Shown here: positions 17,667-26,441 of the stretch, one piece after another | Layout: every line of letters starts with the position of its first letter | How positions within the stretch are numbered: the stretch's first letter is position 1 | DNA from: a virus | Reading direction: 5' to 3' (one strand) | Length of the DNA stretch: 64,000 bases | Virus record (IMG/VR): IMGVR_UViG_3300024054_000015 | Location: 1-64,000 of that record | The notes under the pieces: model-generated | The model's database searches: none | What the model was told of the DNA's origin: nothing | What the model saw: only the letters and a program-made list of their open reading frames with translations | Position numbers and translations under genes: made by a program

Positions 17667-18526
17667 TTTCAAAGCGTATGGCGTTCTTCTGGGTTGGTCG
17701 CATGTCTTGGCTAAGGTGGCTGACCCTCAGTAGCTTCGTTAGGTTCAACCCAGACTGGGAGGTTGTGCTTTACACAGCCGACAGTGAGTTTGTCGGGTCA
17801 AAGCATTGGAAGTCTGACAACGACGACGATAGCTCCTACGAGGGGCCTGACTATTGGGAGCATATTCCAAAGCAGGTCATCGTCAAGAAGTTTGTACCAC
17901 CTTCCGTAATGAGTGCTGCCCAGATGTGTGATCTGTTCCAGTGGTGGTACTTGGGCACAGAGGGTGGGTTCTATGCCGACATGGACATCCTGTGGCTCCG
18001 GCCTTTCGATGAGACTTATAGAACCTGTCTAAACTCTAACGCTGTGTTCTGCCTAGAGGGTACACTCCTAGCCATTGGCCTTGTAGGCTCTACACCGGAT
18101 TGCCCACTGTTCAGGGCTATCTATAGCGGAGCCGAGATAGAGTCCAATGCCGACTATCAGCACTATGGGACTAACCTTGTCTACAGAGTGTTCGAGATTG
18201 GCTATGGTAAACCTCATCCCGGCAAGAAGTTTCTTAACCTAGCTAGAAGGATCTACCCGAATCTGCAAATAGAGGAGATCCCGCAGAATACGGTCTATCC
18301 ATTTATCTGGGATGAGGCCGACAAGATCTTTGAGAGAAAGCTGCCTGTGCCTAACAGTTCTGTAGGAATCCACTGGTTTGGAGGAGGGCCAATCCCTAAC
18401 AAATGGAACAGGTTATTGACCGAGGACTCCTGGACAAGCTACGACAACACTTTCACTGCCAGATTGAATAGGATCTGCAAAGTTGAAGGTAACTTTAATC
18501 TATCCCCCACAGCAGTCGCGTCCTGA
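17663..18526 (+). CDS. GT32/OCH1-like glycosyltransferase
   Basis: 287 aa, ATGA overlap. QMCDLFQWWYLGTEGGFYAD followed by MDIL contains the R/D-x2-R-like helix and D-x-D motif of GT32 (OCH1, capsule) transferases; a late GIHWFGGG segment fits the family's C-terminal His-Trp motif. It is the second GT32-like gene in the operon (the first is at 14867). Its last 44 nt overlap the following gene. Confidence 0.65.
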   Translation: MISKRMAFFWVGRMSWLRWLTLSSFVRFNPDWEVVLYTADSEFVGSKHWKSDNDDDSSYEGPDYWEHIPKQVIVKKFVPPSVMSAAQMCDLFQWWYLGTEGGFYADMDILWLRPFDETYRTCLNSNAVFCLEGTLLAIGLVGSTPDCPLFRAIYSGAEIESNADYQHYGTNLVYRVFEIGYGKPHPGKKFLNLARRIYPNLQIEEIPQNTVYPFIWDEADKIFERKLPVPNSSVGIHWFGGGPIPNKWNRLLTEDSWTSYDNTFTARLNRICKVEGNFNLSPTAVAS

Positions 18527-19841
18527 CATTCCCCACAAGCCAGAGGCTTCCCTAGCTTATCCTTATCTGGCTGGGGGTCTACTAGACCTTGGTGTAAGTG
18601 TCAGTATCTATGACGCCTGTGTAGGGAACAGTAAAGATCCTGAGGACGTGTTCTACAACTCTGTGGACCTCCCTAGTGGGCTACGCAGATACGGGGTTTC
18701 AGACGACAGGATCTTAGAGGAGGTTAGCGACAGTGACCTAGTTGGCATCACTTCCATATTCACTGCTCAGGAAACGATGGCCCTGTACGTCGGCAGGCTC
18801 ATCAAGAAACATTTTCCAGACAAGGTCTTGGTTTGTGGCGGCACCAATGCCAGAAGCAGACCTAGGATGTTCATCAAGTCTGGGTTTGACGTGGTCTGTA
18901 TGTCTGAGGCCGACTACAGCATCCAAGCCATCGCCTACGCAGTAGAGAACCACAGGCCGACTAGAAGGTTCTACCGGCAACCACTGATCACCAACCTGGA
19001 CCAGCTTCCCATGCCAGCTTGGGAGCTACACCAGAACGATCGGTACTGGCAGTTAGGAAAGCCTCACGGTTCAGCCCAAGGTGAGGGCTTCAAGTACGCT
19101 CCCATCATGACCTCTAGAGGATGTGTGTTCAGGTGCAGCTATTGCCACATCTCAGGAGAGCAAGGCATCTGCAAGTTTCGTGTCAAGTCCTTGGACAGGG
19201 TTTCCTTAGAGTTGGAGAAGCTTCGCACCCTGGGTGTAGAGAACCTCTTCATTGAGGACGACACGCTATTCGGGAACAAGCCCAGGGGCCTTGACGTCTT
19301 GAGGCTAGTCCAGCAGTTCAGCTTTAAGGTCTGGGACATCAACGGCGTCAACATTGCCCACCTGTTCAAAGGCAGCGAGCCAGACCAAGAAGTCCTGGAC
19401 ACTCTTCAGGCTTGTGGCTTTGCAGCCCTGACCATTCCAGTAGAGTCTGGTAGCCAGAGGATCCTGGACAAGTACGCCTCCAGGAAGTGGCAGGTAGCCA
19501 GATACGACATATCGAAACTCATCAAGGGTCTGAACAGCAGAGGCATCAAGGCAGGCGTGAACTACATGCTGGGCTATCCAGACGAGACCCTAGAGGAGAT
19601 GCAGTCAACCATCGCTCTAGCTCAGAAGCTAAGAGACGCTGGGGCGAACAGTTCAAACTTCATGATCGTTATCCCACTGCCTGGAACTGCCATCTATGAC
19701 ATGGCTATTAGGGAGGGGTATCTGGATCTAGACTTTAACCCAGATACGTTCAACTGGAGGCAAGCCAGCATGAAGAATACAACCGTGCCAGCAAGTCAAA
19801 TAGAGGAGATGCAAGCCGAAGCCTACGCCAAGCTAAACTAG
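18483..19841 (+). CDS. B12-binding-domain radical SAM enzyme
   Basis: 452 aa, TTG start in an overlap of 44 nt. The N-terminal 150 residues look like a cobalamin-binding Rossmann domain (LIYPPQQSRPD, CGGTNARSRP, EADYSIQAI). The radical SAM core follows with SRGCVFRCSYCH (CxxxCxxC). Class B radical SAM enzymes of this type often methylate unreactive carbons or phosphorus, or rearrange lipids and sugars. It ends the operon. Confidence 0.75.
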   Translation: MKVTLIYPPQQSRPDIPHKPEASLAYPYLAGGLLDLGVSVSIYDACVGNSKDPEDVFYNSVDLPSGLRRYGVSDDRILEEVSDSDLVGITSIFTAQETMALYVGRLIKKHFPDKVLVCGGTNARSRPRMFIKSGFDVVCMSEADYSIQAIAYAVENHRPTRRFYRQPLITNLDQLPMPAWELHQNDRYWQLGKPHGSAQGEGFKYAPIMTSRGCVFRCSYCHISGEQGICKFRVKSLDRVSLELEKLRTLGVENLFIEDDTLFGNKPRGLDVLRLVQQFSFKVWDINGVNIAHLFKGSEPDQEVLDTLQACGFAALTIPVESGSQRILDKYASRKWQVARYDISKLIKGLNSRGIKAGVNYMLGYPDETLEEMQSTIALAQKLRDAGANSSNFMIVIPLPGTAIYDMAIREGYLDLDFNPDTFNWRQASMKNTTVPASQIEEMQAEAYAKLN

Positions 19842-19860
19842 GCTGTTTGGCGTAATGCCC

Positions 19861-19962
19861 AACAAGGCCCCTAGCTACCCTGTAGGCGAGCGCAAGCCGT
19901 AACAAGGTGCAGCTAGGCCACTAACTACCAGCGCTCGGCTACGGGCCTGCTAGGGGCTTTAA
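19861..19962. repeat. Long inverted repeat (CTAG family), convergent junction
   Basis: Arms 19861-19893 and 19931-19962 pair over about 30 nt with mismatches; the right arm contains CCTGCTAGGGGCTTTAA. It lies between the end of the + strand modification operon and the - strand csrA gene and probably stops transcription. It belongs to the same family as 4086-4181 and 53281-53385. Only one GA and one TC occur in 19841-19998. Confidence 0.7.
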
Positions 19963-19986
19963 TTGGCATACTACCTTTGGGGGTAA

Positions 19987-20046
19987 GGTAGGCAGCGCTC
20001 TCGCTCGGGTCCTGCTCCGCCCGTAGCTTGAGAGCGCTGCCCTACC
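19987..20046. terminator. Strong hairpin between convergent operons
   Basis: GGTAGGCAGCGCTCTC (from 19987) pairs with GAGAGCGCTGCCCTACC (ending 20046), with further pairing of CGGG and CCCG. The stem lies 6 nt past the csrA stop on the - strand and also downstream of the + operon, so it can serve both. No long U-tract is present. Confidence 0.65.
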
Positions 20047-20052
20047 GTTCTG

Positions 20053-20226
20053 CTACTGTTTACCCTCCAGCTTGATCCTGTCGTAAACTTCCTGTCTATG
20101 CACTGGCATCTCTTTCGGGGCCTCGATGGCTATGCCCACCTTGTCTCCCCTAATGTAAGAGATAGAGATCCTGATGTTGTCACCAATCATGATCGACTCG
20201 CCAGCGTGTCTACTGAGAACTAGCAT
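20053..20226 (-). CDS. csrA: Carbon storage regulator CsrA
   Basis: 57 aa. The start MLVLSRHAGESI is the canonical CsrA N-terminus. The core (GDNIRISISYIRGDKVGIAI) and EAPKEMPVHRQEV carry the RNA-binding GIxAP-like and VHR residues. AAAGGAG precedes the ATG at 20226. CsrA binds GGA in hairpin loops near ribosome sites and controls translation of host or phage mRNAs. The gene ends the long - strand early operon and is coupled to the small gene upstream by a 17-nt overlap. Confidence 0.95.
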   Translation of the reverse strand: MLVLSRHAGESIMIGDNIRISISYIRGDKVGIAIEAPKEMPVHRQEVYDRIKLEGKQ

Positions 20227-20380
20227 CTTGAACTCCTTTACGATCTGGTTCTGACCCTGTCTCATCAACTATCCCTAGATCATAGGCCTCCTCTAGAGAC
20301 AACTCTCCATGATGGAATGCACTTCGTGCGTCTTCTGTATCAATCGTTTGATCCAAGAAGTCGTCAGCCATATCTCCCAT
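20210..20380 (-). CDS. Small acidic protein upstream of csrA
   Basis: 56 aa, read as MGDMADDFLDQTIDTEDARS onwards, with GAAGGAGTAAGTT before the ATG at 20380. Acidic and helical, with no family recognised. Its 3' end overlaps the csrA start, so csrA translation may depend on it. It starts 4 nt after the ligase stop. Confidence 0.6.
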   Translation of the reverse strand: MGDMADDFLDQTIDTEDARSAFHHGELSLEEAYDLGIVDETGSEPDRKGVQDASSQ

Positions 20381-20383
20381 AAC

Positions 20384-21289
20384 TTACTCCTTCGTTGTAG
20401 GAAGTGAAGACCGGAGACCTAAGTAGATCGGGAACCGTGGAGCATCTCTAACTCCTGTGGGCTGGGACTTGTACTTGACAATCATACCACGTAGGAACTC
20501 TCTACAGTTCCAGAGAACCTTCCTGGTCTCATCGTCAAAGCCCGATCCTATGTTGAATATCACGCCACTGTGAATGTCAATCACTGTTAGTGATCCCAAT
20601 GTGTCCATTGGAATGAGATTGGCCTTGTGGGAGCTACGCTTGGTCCTGCCGAGCTCATCCAGCTTGGCCTCATTGGCGTTGTGCATCTTCTCCTCGACAC
20701 CTATGATAACGGCCTCAGAATCTGAGAACCGTTTTATCTTGAGCAGCCACCCCTCCTTCTCGGTGCTGCGTCCGAACTTGTAAGGACCGTAGGGGTCACG
20801 AACCATCACACCTTCAAAGCCTAGTGATAGTACGTGATGCTCGTACTCCTCCAGTTCTTCTGGGGTACTCATTCGGTCTGGTAGTACCAGTCGTACTGGA
20901 TCACTCGGAGTGGGACTCTTGCCGAATTGGTCGGCCAGTCTAGTAACCCTTATGTCGTATCCACACGTAGGGCTAGTTGCCAACCAGTCAAATACTTGAT
21001 ACTCGAAGTCAGGTGCTCCATCCCTGGACATGATGGCAGAACTGGTCTGCTGGAAAGTGCCCTCAGGTACGACCAACTCCCCGTCAAAGCCTACGGGGCA
21101 GATACTTTCTAGCTTGCCCCTAACGTACTCGTTGGGAATCGGCTTGAAGTTTCGGCTGACGGCAACCTTTCGATCGCCTTGCTGAATGATAAGACACCGA
21201 ATGCCATCCAGCTTAGGCGTCGCCAGCACTGGATACTTCAGCTTGTTGATGTCCGAACATTTCCCCGCTAACATGGGTTTCTCGATCAT
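20384..21289 (-). CDS. ATP-dependent DNA ligase
   Basis: 301 aa from the ATG at 21289 (GGAAGGAAACCAG upstream); an upstream TTG is less likely. Motif I is TPKLDGIRC with the adenylated Lys; motif III is VGFDGELV; motif IV is LGFEGVMVRDP; motif V is LLKIKRF. The C-terminal 90 residues form the OB domain. The size fits small phage ligases (T7 type). It seals nicks in replication and repair. Confidence 0.92.
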   Translation of the reverse strand: MIEKPMLAGKCSDINKLKYPVLATPKLDGIRCLIIQQGDRKVAVSRNFKPIPNEYVRGKLESICPVGFDGELVVPEGTFQQTSSAIMSRDGAPDFEYQVFDWLATSPTCGYDIRVTRLADQFGKSPTPSDPVRLVLPDRMSTPEELEEYEHHVLSLGFEGVMVRDPYGPYKFGRSTEKEGWLLKIKRFSDSEAVIIGVEEKMHNANEAKLDELGRTKRSSHKANLIPMDTLGSLTVIDIHSGVIFNIGSGFDDETRKVLWNCREFLRGMIVKYKSQPTGVRDAPRFPIYLGLRSSLPTTKE

Positions 21290-21584
21290 CTGGTTTCCTT
21301 CCAAACTTAACGGAAATTCCCTTGAGACCTAGCTTCTCGGCTAGGCCCCTAGCTTCCTCTAAACTCTTGACTAACCCCTGATCTGTATGCAACTCTAGGC
21401 TCCAACTAGAGGCATATACGGTAAGGTACTCTGGTCCTGAGTTGATTCTGGAGTGAGTAAAGGCTTTGCTCTCCTCCAGTTCGTTTGGGACGCGTACCGA
21501 AACGTCCTCTCCGTTCAACACCCTAAGCTCGCGCTCGAGCCTCCTAAGCTGCTCCTCAAGGATCCGGGTCTGTAGAGACTTCAT
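21213..21584 (-). CDS. Hypothetical protein, coiled-coil N-terminus
   Basis: 123 aa with GGAGG 13 nt before the ATG. The N-terminal 25 residues are a charged heptad helix (ILEEQLRRLERELRVLNG). It overlaps the ligase start by 77 nt in another frame and the gene upstream by 29 nt. No family recognised; real by ribosome site and coupling. Confidence 0.5.
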   Translation of the reverse strand: MKSLQTRILEEQLRRLERELRVLNGEDVSVRVPNELEESKAFTHSRINSGPEYLTVYASSWSLELHTDQGLVKSLEEARGLAEKLGLKGISVKFGRKPDDRETHVSGEMFGHQQAEVSSAGDA

Positions 21585-21789
21585 CGCCAGAGTCCTCCAA
21601 CTTCTGAAACTTCTTTACAGTTTTCATAAAGATCTCTGGAGGATCTTCGTCCTGAAACCAAACGTGTGGCGTCTTGTTCTCCTTGATTGTGTGAGCTCTG
21701 AGGGCCTCCCTATTCTCTGGTGAGAAATGGGTTTCCTTCACATATAGAAAGTTCTCCGTGTCCTCCGGGTGCATTATGTAGATCTTCAT
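21556..21789 (-). CDS. Small hypothetical early protein
   Basis: 77 aa from the ATG at 21789 (GGAGATAAT upstream). Contains TPHVWFQDEDPPEIF, similar to VTHVWFEDERGTVLD in the product of 22088-22300, so the two may be distant paralogs. Function unknown. Confidence 0.55.
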   Translation of the reverse strand: MKIYIMHPEDTENFLYVKETHFSPENREALRAHTIKENKTPHVWFQDEDPPEIFMKTVKKFQKLEDSGDEVSTDPDP

Positions 21790-21790
21790 A

Positions 21791-22075
21791 TTATCTCCGG
21801 GAGATGTTAATCGCGTGATAGGTGTTGCCAGTGCGTTCATCCGTGACCTCCGTCATGGTCACGTGGCAGTAATCCCTGACCATGCCGTGGACGATGTTCT
21901 TCCGCACCGTACTCTGTACGGCTCTAGGAGCACAGCGTACTGCGAGGTTGACGATTCGTCCAATCTTGATGGCCAGATCCTTAGCGTCGATGCCTGGATT
22001 AGCCGCCGTCAGATCATTGATCAAAGCCACCACTTCCTTACGACCTTCTTCTGCAATCTCTAAGTAACGAGCCAT
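21791..22075 (-). CDS. Small hypothetical early protein
   Basis: 94 aa with GAAAGGAGCAAGTC before the ATG. Predominantly alpha/beta, slightly basic, no membrane segment and no motif recognised. One nucleotide separates it from the following gene start, so it is part of the - strand operon. Confidence 0.6.
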   Translation of the reverse strand: MARYLEIAEEGRKEVVALINDLTAANPGIDAKDLAIKIGRIVNLAVRCAPRAVQSTVRKNIVHGMVRDYCHVTMTEVTDERTGNTYHAINISRR

Positions 22076-22087
22076 GACTTGCTCCTT

Positions 22088-22300
22088 TCAGTTGGATCTA
22101 GCTGCATCTGCCTTCGGACCGTACACTGCCATTGGACCATCCACTGGATCTAGAACAGTTCCTCTTTCATCCTCGAACCAGACATGGGTTACGTCATAGA
22201 TCTCCTTTATGATCTTTCTGGTAAGCTCCCTATCGAACTCCGTCACAGACAGGGCTTCGCCACATTGCATCCCGATAGCATCCGCTGTGTAGTATCTCAT
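22088..22300 (-). CDS. Small hypothetical early protein
   Basis: 70 aa; the ATG at 22300 lies one base after the helicase stop. Shares the H-V-W-F-x-D-E segment with the product of 21556-21789, suggesting duplication. Function unknown. Confidence 0.55.
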   Translation of the reverse strand: MRYYTADAIGMQCGEALSVTEFDRELTRKIIKEIYDVTHVWFEDERGTVLDPVDGPMAVYGPKADAARSN

Positions 22301-22301
22301 G

Positions 22302-24182
22302 TTACACCTTGTACCTTGAAATTTCCCCATCCTCGGTGATAACCGATACAAGGAACTTCCTGGAAATAGATCCGTCCTTGCGTACAACGTCTACGTACTG
22401 ACCCATCTTTCCGCTGGGACCGCGTACGACCCATTTTCCGGTCACCTTATCCATGGACCATGTGAACTCTCCTTCCGGTGGGCTTGAGGGTGTCGGTGGA
22501 ATTACAGTTGGAATCTCTACTGGAATCGGTGTGGAGGCAATGATGTACTCCACATCCAAGCTATCATCTCCTGTAAAGGTAGGACACTCTGTTATGTCTA
22601 ATTGTAGCTTGGCTCTGGTAACTGCGACGTAGACCAGCTTCTTGATGGCGTCGTCGCACTTGCTAAGGGTTGGGAAGTCGCTGGCAAGTGCGACTGTATC
22701 CCACTCACGTCCTTTGGCCTTGTGAGCCGTGCTGATGATAAGATCCGCATCCTTTTCCTGCGGCATGTTCTTCAGGGCATCCTTGATCACCTTGGCCCCG
22801 AAGGTGTCAATCAGCTTAACCATCAGCCGCAGGTCTTCACCCTCGTCCTGTTTGCTGTACTCCTGCACTTCTGTCCAGGAAGCAAAGCAGGCAAGCTCTG
22901 GGTGAGAGGTAGGCTTCAGTTTCTGTAGGCACTCAGCAGCTTCTACGAAGCTGATGACGTCTGAGCCGCCACCAACCAGGAAAGGTCGTAGACCGTTGCC
23001 AATCGCTGTGAGGAGCTTGGTCACTGCCATCGCATTGGTTCTGCAAAGGATGGCAACCGGATTCGCAATCGGTCCAACCACGCTCGGTATGCTCGGTAGA
23101 CCTTTGAGCCTTAGAGGCGTCGGCTCATCCAACGTCTCAAGCACGGCATTGGCTACCTGAGCAATCGCCTCGCCAAAGCGAAAGCTCTGGCTTAAGAAGC
23201 AGCGTGGCGCGTCCGGAAAGAAGGACATCGCGTTGATGGCTCCACGCCACTCATAGATCTGCTGGGCACTGTCGCCAACCAGGATCACTGGACACTTCTG
23301 CCGTCGTAGGATGTCCAGCATTACTGGCGCAGTGTCCTGAGCCTCATCCAGTAGGATGTAGTCAGCAGAGATTACTGGATCGCTCAACTGCCAGATCTTG
23401 ACGTAGTGGTCGTGTCCAAACGTCAGTTGCCCATCCTTGTCGCACAGGTCCTTCCAAGCCTTCAACGCAAAGGGCAGCAGGTATTCCCTGACCTTCTTGT
23501 TGTTGGTGTAGGTTCTCCTTTCATCCACAGGAGCGTCGATACCATCGATGTAACGAAAGTGATCGACCTTCAGTTCCATGTCTGCCGACTGGCAGAATCG
23601 CCGAATGGCGTCCAGCACCTTACCTGCCAGGAAGCCCGGAGCAATTCGCCTGGTCTCATCACCAAGCTCAAACTCGAAGGCTTCCAGTTCCAGCATCCTT
23701 GCCACCTGCTCACTCTTGATCCTTGGTCGGTTGAGCTTGTGAGCATACTGCTTTCCTACAGCCTGAAAGGCAAGGCTGTGAGTCGTGTTGCACTGTACTC
23801 GAGTCCCATGGAACTTGGGTTTCGTCTCGGCTACCAGTGCTGAATTGAAAGCTGTGTACTGTCCACGACCTTCCATGACGTCTGCTAACATTCGCAGAGT
23901 CGTGGTTTTTCCAGTACCTGCTCCAGCTTCAATTATCAGACACTTCTTAACTCTACCTCCCTCAACCAAGATGACTTGCTGCTCCTTGGTTGGCTTCTTG
24001 TCACTCTTTGGTCCTGTGGGCGGTTTCAGCCTCTCTATTATTGAGGCTGTCTTCGTCTCACTTGCCACCACTTTCCTGGCAGTAGGGACACACTCTGGAC
24101 ACACGTTCCAGTTCCCTATTGCTCGGGGCCTGTTTGTCGGCTGTCCACAGATCTGACAGTCAACTGGTTGTTTCTTAGGCAT
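22302..24182 (-). CDS. UvrD/Rep-family superfamily 1 helicase
   Basis: 626 aa. The N-terminus has a zinc-ribbon-like pair of CxxC motifs (CQICG, CPEC). The helicase core follows: Walker A EAGAGTGKTTT near residue 86, motif II ILLDEAQD, motif III VGDSAQQIYEWRGA, motif V-like STAHKAKGREWD and motif VI LVYVAVTRAK. It resembles UvrD/Dda/Fbh1-type 3'-5' helicases used in recombination and fork restart. The last 80 residues are a C-terminal extension repeated in tone (TGKWVVRGPSGKMGQYV). Confidence 0.88.
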   Translation of the reverse strand: MPKKQPVDCQICGQPTNRPRAIGNWNVCPECVPTARKVVASETKTASIIERLKPPTGPKSDKKPTKEQQVILVEGGRVKKCLIIEAGAGTGKTTTLRMLADVMEGRGQYTAFNSALVAETKPKFHGTRVQCNTTHSLAFQAVGKQYAHKLNRPRIKSEQVARMLELEAFEFELGDETRRIAPGFLAGKVLDAIRRFCQSADMELKVDHFRYIDGIDAPVDERRTYTNNKKVREYLLPFALKAWKDLCDKDGQLTFGHDHYVKIWQLSDPVISADYILLDEAQDTAPVMLDILRRQKCPVILVGDSAQQIYEWRGAINAMSFFPDAPRCFLSQSFRFGEAIAQVANAVLETLDEPTPLRLKGLPSIPSVVGPIANPVAILCRTNAMAVTKLLTAIGNGLRPFLVGGGSDVISFVEAAECLQKLKPTSHPELACFASWTEVQEYSKQDEGEDLRLMVKLIDTFGAKVIKDALKNMPQEKDADLIISTAHKAKGREWDTVALASDFPTLSKCDDAIKKLVYVAVTRAKLQLDITECPTFTGDDSLDVEYIIASTPIPVEIPTVIPPTPSSPPEGEFTWSMDKVTGKWVVRGPSGKMGQYVDVVRKDGSISRKFLVSVITEDGEISRYKV

Positions 24183-24196
24183 GACACTGATCCCTC

Positions 24197-24397
24197 TTAA
24201 TGACCTTTGATCCTTCTCAACTCTGTACTAAATTCTAATGTTCCCCAATCAAGAACTTCCTGAACTCCTAGCTGCACACTTTTCGCTCCGAAAACTACTG
24301 GATCTTCTGCGGATCCCTTCACTGCCGAGCAGTTGCAGAACTTGATCCAGTTAGCCTTGGTGAACTTCCACAATTCACCGTCAAGTAGAACATACAT
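24197..24397 (-). CDS. Small hypothetical protein
   Basis: 66 aa with AAGGAGGTTACG directly before the ATG, an excellent ribosome site. Begins YVLLDGELWKFTKANW. No family recognised. It lies 14 nt upstream of the helicase start. Confidence 0.6.
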   Translation of the reverse strand: MYVLLDGELWKFTKANWIKFCNCSAVKGSAEDPVVFGAKSVQLGVQEVLDWGTLEFSTELRRIKGH

Positions 24398-24482
24398 CGT
24401 AACCTCCTTCTAGTAGAGTGTCAATCAACACTGCACACTGCCGCAGCAGATCTTTCCAGGATCCCTGCGGGAGTTTGAAGTG

Positions 24483-24776
24483 TTACATGCCGTACCTACT
24501 GTGAGGGAAAGCCTTCTTGCAGATCTGCTCCTGCCTCTTGCGAGGCTGCTTCTCCAACCACTCCACAGCCTCGTTGTCTCCGCCGTGGGACATCGGATAT
24601 CCTCCAGTGAATCCGCAGGATGTAACCGACTCGATTACTTGGGATCTGGTCATTACAGCCCGCTCGATGCTCTTGGCTTCCCCACAGTCAACCATGCACT
24701 GAAGGGTGTCCGGTCCAATCGCCTGCCATGTGGCATCCAGTGCGCGAATGGCTCGTTTCTCCATGTCGTCTGTCAT
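24483..24776 (-). CDS. Small hypothetical protein
   Basis: 97 aa; start overlaps the previous stop (ATGA). Mostly helical, with five cysteines including CGFTGGYPM and a basic C-terminus (QPRKRQEQICKKAF). Function unknown. About 85 nt without a gene follow, including a weak AGTGT/ACACT hairpin near 24417-24432. Confidence 0.55.
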   Translation of the reverse strand: MTDDMEKRAIRALDATWQAIGPDTLQCMVDCGEAKSIERAVMTRSQVIESVTSCGFTGGYPMSHGGDNEAVEWLEKQPRKRQEQICKKAFPHSRYGM

Positions 24777-25000
24777 CTGTCAAGTCTCCCTTTGAATTGA
24801 TTCACAGCATCAAAGAAGTTTTCGCTGTAGTGCCCGAACTCGGTACTACCGTCTGGAAAGAATCTCCAGGAGACATACTCTCCATCAGGTCTACCTCCCT
24901 TGTTCCAATGGCAAAGAACATAAATGTTTCCGCAGCGGCTCTCCATTCCTGTTAGGACTACCGCTCCGTTTTCTAGAATGGTTCCAGGTTTTGGAATCAT
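24773..25000 (-). CDS. Small hypothetical protein
   Basis: 75 aa, beta-rich (TILENGAVVLTGMES, VLCHWNKGG). It overlaps both neighbours by 4 nt, typical of a translated chain of early genes. Function unknown. Confidence 0.55.
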   Translation of the reverse strand: MIPKPGTILENGAVVLTGMESRCGNIYVLCHWNKGGRPDGEYVSWRFFPDGSTEFGHYSENFFDAVNQFKGRLDR

Positions 25001-25212
25001 GATGGCCTCCGGCTCAGTCTACGAGGGGGCTCTCTGCGAACAGGCTGCTCCTCTGGAAGAAGAGGCTGTGCTAACGGCTCTTGCTCACAGGGGTCAATTG
25101 GTCTCACTTGTATGTCTCCGTCCATGTTGATACCGAATCCCATCAAGTTGGTCGTGATAGCCATGCGGCCTCTAACGACACCATCCACTACTAGTTCGTA
25201 ATACTGAATCAT
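24997..25212 (-). CDS. Small hypothetical protein
   Basis: 71 aa, ATGA-coupled to the PcfJ-like gene. N-terminal beta part (YYELVVDGVVRGRMAITT) and a Pro/Arg-rich tail (EEQPVRREPPRRLSRRPS) that may bind nucleic acid. Function unknown. Confidence 0.5.
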   Translation of the reverse strand: MIQYYELVVDGVVRGRMAITTNLMGFGINMDGDIQVRPIDPCEQEPLAQPLLPEEQPVRREPPRRLSRRPS

Positions 25213-26441
25213 CTGATCGGACCTCCCTGAAAGTAGTCCTCAAACAAGTGTCGAACTTCTTTACTCACTGGACTGTTGCACGGTCCACTCACCTGAACTA
25301 TAGCTCCGGCTCTCGTTTCGATTTGGCCCAGAGCTATCGGCTTTCCACCTCCGTTTCTAAGAACCAGTAGCACACTGGTCCTCTTGTCTATGGGATCGTG
25401 GTAGTTGGCAGCACAGTTATGAAGAGCCACCCCAATCTCCACGAGCTCACCGTAAGTCCTAACTGGACCAATGGTCGTTTCACCAACCTCCACAGTTGGG
25501 AACCTGTCTACCCAATCGTAGACGTACTCTTTGGGAACCGTCGGCACCCAAGGATGGCCCCATCTCTCACGATTCGCGGCGTCTATAGCCTCGATCGTAG
25601 CGAACAGCCTTTCTGGTGGCATGGCTAAGACTTGATCAAACTCTTCGTCACGAAGTCTGGTGACCTCGTCCAGTCTGCCCATTCTGTTCTCCACCCTAAA
25701 CCAGTCTCTGTACCTCCAGATGTACTCCAGGAGTCGCTTGATCTCCAGGCGCTTCTCCTTGGACTTCCAATACCATTTAGATGGAGTTAGTATCCCCTGC
25801 GACGTACCATAGCCTAGAGCTATGATATAGTCTGGAGGAACTATCGCCAGATCATTGACTTGTTGCAGAACCGTCTGCAAGTCAAACTTCCAGAGGATGA
25901 AGAAGTCCTTTCCCCTTTTGTACTTCATCCAAGTCTCCCTGACGTAAGGATCCTCGCAGAAGCAGAACTCGAGGTTATCTCTGTGAGGAACCTTCTTGTC
26001 ACCAAAGATCCTGGTGTAGTTGTCGGCAGCTTTGACTGCCCGAAGATAGAACTTCGGCTGTGCAGCTTTGATGTGCCGATAGAGAATGCCTGCTGGAATG
26101 CAGTCCTTGTCCAACTCATCCAGCGTTACATTCCCTCTACAGGTGTTAGACAGAATCATCAGGAACCTCTCAATAGAGGTATCAATCCTGTTCCCTCCAG
26201 CCCAAGCTCTGAGCTTTCCATTCTTAAGAGTCGGTTCTAAAGAAGGAACACGGCTATGCCATACAGACTCTGCTGCTGCGATAGCCCATCTCACGGACAG
26301 CTCTCTACTGTGTCCGCGTTCCCGAGCCTTCTTGTAGTTCTCGATCATCTTAACGGCATTCGGCAAGAGTGCATGATGCCGTCCGATGTCGTTTACCCAA
26401 CGAGGCTTGCCTGAAGACAAGCATGGAGTGCTCCAAGGCAT
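25209..26441 (-). CDS. PcfJ-like protein
   Basis: 410 aa from the ATG at 26441, which overlaps the previous stop (TAATG). The C-terminal 110 residues carry the PcfJ-type pattern: GVALHNCAANYHD, then SVLLVLRNGGGKPIALGQIE and VQVSGPCNSPVS. PcfJ proteins occur on conjugative plasmids and phages; the role is unknown, with RNA or nucleotide-linked functions suspected. The N-terminal 250 residues are helical and unassigned. Confidence 0.65.
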   Translation of the reverse strand: MPWSTPCLSSGKPRWVNDIGRHHALLPNAVKMIENYKKARERGHSRELSVRWAIAAAESVWHSRVPSLEPTLKNGKLRAWAGGNRIDTSIERFLMILSNTCRGNVTLDELDKDCIPAGILYRHIKAAQPKFYLRAVKAADNYTRIFGDKKVPHRDNLEFCFCEDPYVRETWMKYKRGKDFFILWKFDLQTVLQQVNDLAIVPPDYIIALGYGTSQGILTPSKWYWKSKEKRLEIKRLLEYIWRYRDWFRVENRMGRLDEVTRLRDEEFDQVLAMPPERLFATIEAIDAANRERWGHPWVPTVPKEYVYDWVDRFPTVEVGETTIGPVRTYGELVEIGVALHNCAANYHDPIDKRTSVLLVLRNGGGKPIALGQIETRAGAIVQVSGPCNSPVSKEVRHLFEDYFQGGPIR

